Under the pieces are notes generated by a model. The model did no database searches and had not been told where the DNA came from. It worked only from the letters and a program-made list of their open reading frames with translations. Below, in pieces: positions 5,329 through 9,389 of a DNA stretch of 9,389 nt. The position numbers and the translations under genes are program-made. Positions within the stretch are counted from its first letter, which is position 1. Each line of letters opens with the position of its first letter. Source of the stretch: an uncultured Leucobacter sp. (lineage in GTDB: Bacteria; Actinomycetota; Actinomycetes; Actinomycetales; Microbacteriaceae); NCBI GenBank assembly GCA_937967375.1, contig CALCJF010000087.1:1-9389 (forward strand). Reading direction: 5' to 3'.

Positions 5329-5855
5329 AACGCAACCCGGCCGAGCTACGAGCACACGTCTACCGTGATCGAGCCGAGCGGAAATGGTGGATCGATATCG
5401 ACGACCCGACACTCAACCAGACTGAGGAAGAGGCACTAGGCGGCACCTGGACAGGCTTTGCCAGATCGTGGGCAGAGGCAATGCAGCTCGCCTACAAGAT
5501 GCTGCGCGACATCGACCGCCTGCTCATGGATCAGGTGCACGCGAGCCGCGCCAGCCGACGAGCGCAACGCTGCACAGAGTGCCACGAGGTAGTACCCGAG
5601 GGCAAAGGCTGCACAGAGTGCGACGAGGTAGTGCCCGAGGTTGAGACGAAGCGTGAGATGACGAGCCCAATGTACGTATTCCGAGGCGGGGTGTACCTGC
5701 TCGATGAGCACGCTGGCGTCTTGATCGATTCAGTAGGGAACTTCTCAGCAAAAACTAAAGGCAACCCGCGCTCACTCGCCGTGCTGCTAAAAGCGATCGC
5801 AGAGGCCATCGAGGACGACGTGGAGGCGGTTCCAGTAGAGGGAGAGAAGCCATGA
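5325..5855 (+). CDS. phage protein with duplicated CxxC knuckle, function unknown
   Basis: This 176-residue protein has no recognised family. Residues 1-75 are charged and tryptophan-containing (RKWWIDIDDP; a helix near 45-70). Residues 83-86 and 96-99 are both CTEC, nine residues apart, together able to form a four-cysteine zinc ribbon. This part arose by tandem duplication, since 31 bp repeat with two mismatches at a 39-bp period. The C-terminal part (115-165) alternates short strands (MYVFRGGVYLLDEHAGVLID) with a helix (LAVLLKAIAEAIED), which could be a small alpha/beta domain. ATG5325 is set by the ATGA overlap with the upstream membrane peptide; the open frame extends further upstream only as a shadow of DUF2786. 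Confidence 0.72.
   Translation: MKRNPAELRAHVYRDRAERKWWIDIDDPTLNQTEEEALGGTWTGFARSWAEAMQLAYKMLRDIDRLLMDQVHASRASRRAQRCTECHEVVPEGKGCTECDEVVPEVETKREMTSPMYVFRGGVYLLDEHAGVLIDSVGNFSAKTKGNPRSLAVLLKAIAEAIEDDVEAVPVEGEKP
5571..5640 (+). repeat. 39-bp-period imperfect duplication encoding two CxxC knuckles
   Basis: Copies 5571-5601 and 5610-5640 match at 29 of 31 positions (differences at the 13th and 24th base). Both begin with TGCACAGAGTG. The translated units are CTECHEVVPEG and CTECDEVVPEV. The remaining bases of each 39-bp unit have diverged. Confidence 0.85.
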
Positions 5856-5956
5856 ACATCTGGCAGCTACTCACCGAAACCGGGCTCGGCTCGTGCCTCG
5901 TGCTCGTGCTCGGCATCGCCGCAATCATCGCAGCACTACGAAAGGCAGACCGATGA
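5852..5956 (+). CDS. 34-residue single-span membrane peptide
   Basis: The peptide starts MNIWQLLTETG, has one transmembrane segment at about residues 10-29 (GSCLVLVLGIAAIIAAL) and a basic tail RKADR, suggesting an N-out, C-in orientation by the positive-inside rule. ATGA overlaps tie it to both neighbours. It is the second such peptide in the cluster and is not a sequence copy of the first. Function unknown. Confidence 0.58.
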   Translation: MNIWQLLTETGLGSCLVLVLGIAAIIAALRKADR

Positions 5957-6249
5957 ACCAACCAACCGAGGAACATGGTATCGGGACATACCCGGTAGGG
6001 CTGCTTAGCGACATTAAACGGCGCAGGGTGCGGTATGGGGTACAGGGCTACTTGTTGCCACAGATTAAGCGACGTAACTGGCGTGCGGTGCGCAATTACT
6101 TCAATGGGTATCTGGCCGAGTGGCACTTCCCACCTGAGGGGCTTGGACATGGCCGTTGCGGTACTGGATGGACTCGAAAGGCGGCGCTTCGGAGGTTGGG
6201 GCGGCGAATCATTGAGCAGAACATGAGCGAACAGGAACGGGCGCGATGA
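5953..6249 (+). CDS. small basic phage protein, function unknown
   Basis: This 98-residue protein is strongly basic, with an internal block GVQGYLLPQIKRRNWRAVRNYFNGYLAEWHF (written here only in part: YLLPQIKRRNW, FNGYLAEW), a glycine/cysteine turn GHGRCGTGWTRKAALRRLG and an acidic-basic end. Short proteins with this YLLP...RNWRAV...GWT pattern occur in actinophage early regions as I recall, but no function is known. The basic character suggests nucleic acid contact. The start ATG5953 is fixed by the ATGA overlap; upstream in-frame sequence is a shadow of the membrane peptide gene. Confidence 0.65.
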   Translation: MNQPTEEHGIGTYPVGLLSDIKRRRVRYGVQGYLLPQIKRRNWRAVRNYFNGYLAEWHFPPEGLGHGRCGTGWTRKAALRRLGRRIIEQNMSEQERAR

Positions 6250-6455
6250 CTACCGCACTGCAAGCGGCAGCTATCGAGTTCAATACCCTGCACGACTTCG
6301 AGGCCCCCGTTGCCGAGCTGCAAGGCATGGCTAAGTTCGACACGAGCGACGACCTCTACTGCACGCCAGTGTCGGGCGACATGCTCGCGAAGATCAACAA
6401 GCTCGGCACCAGATGGGCGGGCGTGCTCGCGAAGCAGTGGGAGTTCTGGAAATGA
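6246..6455 (+). CDS. small phage protein of unknown function
   Basis: This 69-residue protein is soluble and slightly helical at the start (TTALQAAAIEFNTLHDF), with a central FDTSDDLYCTPVSGDM and an aromatic end KQWEFWK. It has no recognised domain. ATGA overlaps at both ends place it in the same translationally coupled run as its neighbours. Confidence 0.6.
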   Translation: MTTALQAAAIEFNTLHDFEAPVAELQGMAKFDTSDDLYCTPVSGDMLAKINKLGTRWAGVLAKQWEFWK

Positions 6456-6658
6456 CCACACCACGCAAAGCCCCCGCCCCACTACTCACGACCGAAGAGG
6501 CAGCGGTGCTGCTCGGCATCACGAAGCGCTCGCTTGAGAAGCTACGTGGTGCCGGGCGAGGCCCGCAATGGACATACGTCGGCAGATACCCCAGATACTC
6601 TCGGGCGTCGATCAACGCCTACCTATCGGCTCGGGCAAGGGGCGCTCGTGTCTCGTAA
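6452..6658 (+). CDS. HTH_17 (excisionase/MerR-type) DNA-binding protein
   Basis: This 68-residue protein is a single winged helix-turn-helix: LLTTEEAAVLLGITKRSLEKLRGAG, then the wing GPQWTYVGRYPRYSRASINAYL, which is the standard pattern of HTH_17/excisionase-type domains. Such proteins act either as recombination directionality factors or as transcription regulators; this one is far from the attachment site and next to the HNH gene. The start ATG6452 is fixed by ATGA overlap with the previous gene; its last 11 bases overlap the next start. Confidence 0.78.
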   Translation: MTTPRKAPAPLLTTEEAAVLLGITKRSLEKLRGAGRGPQWTYVGRYPRYSRASINAYLSARARGARVS

Positions 6659-7391
6659 CCACAAGGGCGGGCACGAGAGCACCAAGCTCACGCGTGCAGT
6701 GATCGACTACTACGGGCCGGTGTGCTGGCTCCAGCTCCCCGGCTGCACAAAGCGTGCGACCACCAAAGACCACATCATCCCGAAAGAGCTGGGCGGCGAC
6801 GACAGCATGGAAAACCTGCGCCCCGCCTGTAACCCGTGCAACGGCAAGCGGCAGCACCTCGCAGTGTCGGGCGTCGATCCGTCCGGCATCACGGTCGTGG
6901 TGATCGTCGGCCCACCGGCAGCGGGCAAGTCGAGCTATGTGCGCGAGCACGCCAAGCTCGGTGACGTGGTGATCGACCTCGACCGGATCGCGGCGGCGCT
7001 CACGCTCGGTGACGTGACCGACGCGCACGGATACCCGCAGCACATCAGGAACATCGCTATCGGTGCACGCAAGGCGGCAGTAGCTCGGGCGCTGCGCATG
7101 CGCTACCCCTGCACGGTGTGGATGATCCACGCGGTGCCAGCTCGTGACCAGCTCCAGCAGTACGCGCGCCTGCGCTACCGGATCGTGACGCTCGACCCAG
7201 GCCGAGCCGAGGTCGAAGCACGAGTGCGCAAGGTGCGCCCGCACGACAGCATGCGAGGCGTGGCCCGATGGTACAACGCATACCCAGATGGTGCAGCATC
7301 AGTCGAACGCACGACCGCGCACCGACCAGTCGCGTCGGTCAGCCGGGTCGAAGCGAGCGAGCAACAAGCAGAACCGTCGCGCGCATGGTGA
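6648..7391 (+). CDS. HNH endonuclease fused to P-loop kinase-like (AAA_33) domain
   Basis: This 247-residue protein joins two enzyme modules. Residues about 20-70 form an HNH nuclease: Cys26 and Cys33, then DHIIPKELGG with His42, Asn56 (ENLRP), and Cys61/Cys64 followed by NGKR, so both zinc knuckles and the HNH residues are present. From residue 81 a P-loop NTPase begins: VVVIVGPPAAGKSSY with Walker A at 88-96, then VVIDLDRIAAAL with Asp110 and Asp112. Later arginines (KVRPHDSMRGVARWY) could serve as a lid, as in polynucleotide/zeta-type kinases. The start is GTG6648, with AAGGGG five bases upstream; the more upstream frame is a shadow of the HTH gene. HNH genes commonly sit beside terminase genes in cos phages and assist packaging. 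The fused kinase-like domain is less usual. Confidence 0.82.
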   Translation: MSRNHKGGHESTKLTRAVIDYYGPVCWLQLPGCTKRATTKDHIIPKELGGDDSMENLRPACNPCNGKRQHLAVSGVDPSGITVVVIVGPPAAGKSSYVREHAKLGDVVIDLDRIAAALTLGDVTDAHGYPQHIRNIAIGARKAAVARALRMRYPCTVWMIHAVPARDQLQQYARLRYRIVTLDPGRAEVEARVRKVRPHDSMRGVARWYNAYPDGAASVERTTAHRPVASVSRVEASEQQAEPSRAW

Positions 7392-7490
7392 CGGTCGTTT
7401 TTCCGTGCTCGATGCCCCGACACCCATGCACTCCCCCCTCTCATCTCTCCCCGAACCGCTAGAAAAAAATTCCGAACGGAGGCCACGAAA
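7392..7490 (+). other. 99-bp gap between HNH and terminase genes, possible cos region
   Basis: This is the longest gap after the early gene cluster begins, and it lies between the HNH and terminase genes, the usual place for cos. It contains a T-run (GTTTTTCC), a pyrimidine-rich track from about 7426 to 7452, and a perfect TCCG-AA-CGGA palindrome at 7471-7480 that merges with the ribosome site GGAGG of the next gene. No overhang sequence can be recognised, so cos is a positional guess. Confidence 0.3.
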
Positions 7491-7883
7491 ATGACCGCAA
7501 ACACGGCGCTGAAACTCGACATATTCGAGGGTGAAACCTCCGCAAAATTCGGTGATTCGCTGCAAGTCGAAGCAGTTAGGGAGCTGATCGCAGACATTCG
7601 CGAGAAAGGGCAAATGACACCCGCGAAGAGCGTGCTCTGCGCAACCGCGCTGCGCCTGGCCGCGATAGTCGAACTCCCCAAGTCCGCCGTTGCCTCAGTG
7701 CAAGCAGCTGCCCAGCTCACCGTACTAGTCGAGAAGCTGACCGCCGATGTCGGAGACTCTGCTGGTATGACCGAAGAAACGAAGGCCCTGATCCGTGCTC
7801 TCACCATTGACCCAGCGCTATATGCCGGAACCCCGGCAAGCGACACCCCTGAACCCCACGCGTCGGAACCTGCTCCCGCATAG
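7491..7883 (+). CDS. probable terminase small subunit
   Basis: This 130-residue, mostly helical protein starts at ATG7491 with GGAGG eight bases upstream. Its identity rests mainly on position directly before and overlapping the large subunit gene, and on its size, which fits small terminase subunits that bind the packaging site and form a ring. The middle (residues 25-85) consists of helices, e.g. VRELIADIREKG and VASVQAAAQLTVLVEKLT, and the tail is Pro/Ala/Glu-rich. No clear HTH is visible. If the large subunit starts where proposed, the two genes overlap by 89 bp. Confidence 0.62.
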   Translation: MTANTALKLDIFEGETSAKFGDSLQVEAVRELIADIREKGQMTPAKSVLCATALRLAAIVELPKSAVASVQAAAQLTVLVEKLTADVGDSAGMTEETKALIRALTIDPALYAGTPASDTPEPHASEPAPA

Positions 7884-9258
7884 GGCCGCTATCGCGTCGG
7901 CGATGAAATGGCCGCTCATACCCGCGCAAGAATACGTGCTTGCCGGGGCCTCAGAGATAGACCCCGACACGGGCACCCTGTTCTACGACACCGTAGTGGT
8001 GACCGTGCAACGCCAGTTTGGGAAGACCACGCTCGACGCTATCGACTCGATCGGCAACTGCATGATGGGGCCGAACCGTCGCGCCTGGTACACCGCGCAG
8101 GACGGCACCCACGCCCGTGAGAAGTTCCGCGAGATGGAAGACGTGCTGGAGAACTCGCCCATCGGCGCGGTCGGCTCCGGTATCGCGTCGAAGTACCTGC
8201 GCGGCAACGGCTCCGAAATGATCCGCTTCGTGAACGATAGCGAGTGGCGACCGCACGCGCCGGGCCCCGATAACCTGCACTCGAAGCAGTCGGACAAGAA
8301 CACCATTGACGAGGCGTGGGCGTTCACCGAGCGGCAAGGCCGCGACCTGATCCAAGCTATCGCCCCGACCACGACGACCAGGCGCATGATCACGAGGCAT
8401 CAGCCGCAGCTCTGGATCATGTCCACCGAGGGCACCGTCGAGAGCACCTGGTACAACCCGATTCTTGACGAGCTGCGCGCCTCGCCGAGCCCGCGCACAT
8501 TCTTCGTGGACTTCGGGATACCCGACGACCTCGACCCCGACGACCTCGCCGGGGTCGCGAAGTGGCACCCAGGGTTTAACCACCTGTTCGACATGCGCGG
8601 CCTCGAATCATTCCGAGGCAAGTTCGGCACCGATACCAACGGGTTCGCCCGCGCCTACGGCAACCGCCGCACCGGCAGCAGCGAGCGAGTCATACCCGCG
8701 AACACCTGGAACGCTGGCCGCACCCTCGAAATGATCCCCGAAGACTCACCTATCTGCGCCGCCGCAGCGGTCGGCGTTGACGGCGTAGACGCCGCGATCA
8801 CCATCTCAGGCATCCACCCCGAGCTCGGCAAGATCACCGAGATTATCCGCGACGGGCACCGCGACGGCTCAGCCTGGGCGCTGCTGCGCCTCAAAGAGCT
8901 GCAAGCCAACGCAGGTCGCCCCGTGTGGACGGCAATCGACGAGCGCGGCCCCTCCGCCTCGCTGCGCGACCAAGCGAACCGCGCCGGTATCCCGCTGCTC
9001 GATATCAACACGAACTTTGTCGCCGCAGCCTGCCAGTCGGTCATTACGGGCCTCGAAACCGGGGCCTGGCATTTCCGCACGCACGACGCCCTGGAGACTG
9101 CCGCAGACCTCGCCGCGCGCCGCTGGATACAGGACGGTGCGTGGGTGTGGGGTCGCCGCGCCTCAGTCGGGTCTATTGCCGCGCTCGAAGCGGGCACGCT
9201 CTCGTCGCACGGCCTCGACCACCTGCCACAAGACCCAGGTATCCAGGTCTGGGTGTAG
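7795..9258 (+). CDS. terminase large subunit (ATPase-nuclease)
   Basis: This protein of up to 487 residues packages phage DNA: an N-terminal ATPase drives translocation and a C-terminal RNase H-like nuclease cuts the concatemer. Walker A is QRQFGKTT (residues 72-79), where most actinophage enzymes have RQNGKT. Walker B is NTIDEAW (Asp172, Glu173), and IMSTEGTVESTWYN near 210-225 fits motif III. FARAYGNRR precedes the nuclease, whose acidic residues appear in AVGVDGVDAAITISG and WTAIDERG. The C-terminal HGLDHL region closes it. Start choice: PRQATPL, upstream of ATG7903, aligns with the conserved N-terminus of actinophage relatives, so the gene starts at GTG7795 (GAAGG nine bases upstream) or ATG7822 (no ribosome site). 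Either overlaps the small subunit. Confidence 0.92.
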   Translation: MLSPLTQRYMPEPRQATPLNPTRRNLLPHRAAIASAMKWPLIPAQEYVLAGASEIDPDTGTLFYDTVVVTVQRQFGKTTLDAIDSIGNCMMGPNRRAWYTAQDGTHAREKFREMEDVLENSPIGAVGSGIASKYLRGNGSEMIRFVNDSEWRPHAPGPDNLHSKQSDKNTIDEAWAFTERQGRDLIQAIAPTTTTRRMITRHQPQLWIMSTEGTVESTWYNPILDELRASPSPRTFFVDFGIPDDLDPDDLAGVAKWHPGFNHLFDMRGLESFRGKFGTDTNGFARAYGNRRTGSSERVIPANTWNAGRTLEMIPEDSPICAAAAVGVDGVDAAITISGIHPELGKITEIIRDGHRDGSAWALLRLKELQANAGRPVWTAIDERGPSASLRDQANRAGIPLLDINTNFVAAACQSVITGLETGAWHFRTHDALETAADLAARRWIQDGAWVWGRRASVGSIAALEAGTLSSHGLDHLPQDPGIQVWV

Positions 9259-9295
9259 GGGCGCTGAGGGGCGCTGAGGGGCGCTGAGGGGCGCT
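9258..9295 (+). repeat. decamer tandem repeat after the terminase gene
   Basis: Four copies of GGGGCGCT (9258-9265, 9268-9275, 9278-9285, 9288-9295) are spaced by GA, a perfect 10-bp period. The array starts on the last base of the terminase stop. Each unit boundary contains GAGGGG, which resembles a Shine-Dalgarno, and a TGA. Confidence 0.9.
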
Positions 9296-9328
9296 CGCGC
9301 TAGGTGCCCGCCCTGTCGGCGCGCGAGC
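9293..9328. other. 8-bp perfect hairpin in the terminase-portal gap
   Basis: GCTCGCGC at 9293-9300 pairs with GCGCGAGC at 9321-9328 around a 20-base loop. Its 5' arm overlaps the last decamer. It ends nine bases before the next start codon, so it could control that gene or act as a weak terminator or processing site. Confidence 0.5.
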
Positions 9329-9337
9329 ATTCCGGTC

Positions 9338-9389
9338 ATGGGAATCATGACACGAGCTGCCGCGCTACTCGGCTTCGCGATCCGCTCGG
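9338..9389 (+). CDS. probable portal protein, N-terminus only
   Basis: A frame starting at ATG9338 reads MGIMTRAAALLGFAIRS and runs off the window. A short hydrophobic, basic start of this style directly after the large terminase is typical of phage portal proteins, which form the dodecameric DNA gate of the capsid. A second ATG at 9347 is also possible. No good ribosome site is visible close to either; the GAGGGG repeats are 43 bases or more upstream. The identification is positional. Confidence 0.45.
   Translation, partial: MGIMTRAAALLGFAIRS

Larger units (their letters stand above)
3314..9389 (+). mobile_element. prophage, left end (continues beyond the window)
   Basis: Everything from the tRNA 3' end to the window edge is phage-like: a leftward repressor, divergent rightward small genes, DUF2786, HNH endonuclease, terminase small and large subunits and the start of a portal gene. 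The gene order and densely overlapping short genes are typical of actinobacterial siphophages. No integrase, replication, lysis or tail gene is seen, so these must lie to the right if the prophage is complete. The packaging genes look intact, with no frameshift or internal stop. Confidence 0.85.

Noticed and set aside
9258..9295. CRISPR array
   Set aside because: Ten-base direct repeats with two-base separators cannot be repeat-spacer units.

Overview
The window looks like a GC-rich actinobacterial chromosome, probably a member of the Microbacteriaceae. This rests on high GC, strong G/C preference at third codon positions, an AhpE-type peroxiredoxin close to the mycobacterial protein, and phage genes of actinophage type. 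The species cannot be named from the sequence alone.

Positions 1-3240 are ordinary chromosome. They hold the 5' part of a leftward gene resembling SOS-response-associated peptidases, a rightward aspartate/glutamate racemase-family gene, a leftward pair (tdk thymidine kinase followed by a TesB-like acyl-CoA thioesterase), and a rightward AhpE-like peroxiredoxin that diverges from tdk. A long hairpin follows the peroxiredoxin gene, and then comes a complete tRNA-Val(UAC).

The tRNA is the left edge of a prophage that runs out of the window at 9389. Beside it lies a leftward cI/Cro-like repressor gene whose last 12 codons and stop codon lie antisense within the tRNA 3' half. Divergent from it is a small MerR/excisionase-like HTH gene; the shared control region carries a perfect 11-bp inverted repeat and -10-like boxes placed for leaderless transcripts. 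After a roughly 370-bp stretch with hairpins and no convincing gene, nine genes (4209-7391) run rightward, almost all joined by ATGA stop/start overlaps. They encode a small Cys-rich protein, a DUF2786 protein, two single-span membrane peptides, a duplicated-CxxC protein, small unknown proteins, an HTH_17 protein, and an HNH endonuclease fused to a P-loop kinase-like domain. Next come the packaging genes: a probable small terminase subunit, the large terminase subunit, a 79-bp gap with decamer repeats and a hairpin, and the start of a probable portal gene.

The layout is att, repressor, early genes, HNH, terminase, portal. That is what results when a cos- or pac-type siphophage integrates through an attP lying in or next to its repressor gene, with the integrase left at the far, unseen end. 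The most interesting reading is an integration-dependent immunity switch, in which integration itself rewrites the repressor C-terminus using tRNA antisense sequence. No integrase, replication or lysis gene is visible in the window.
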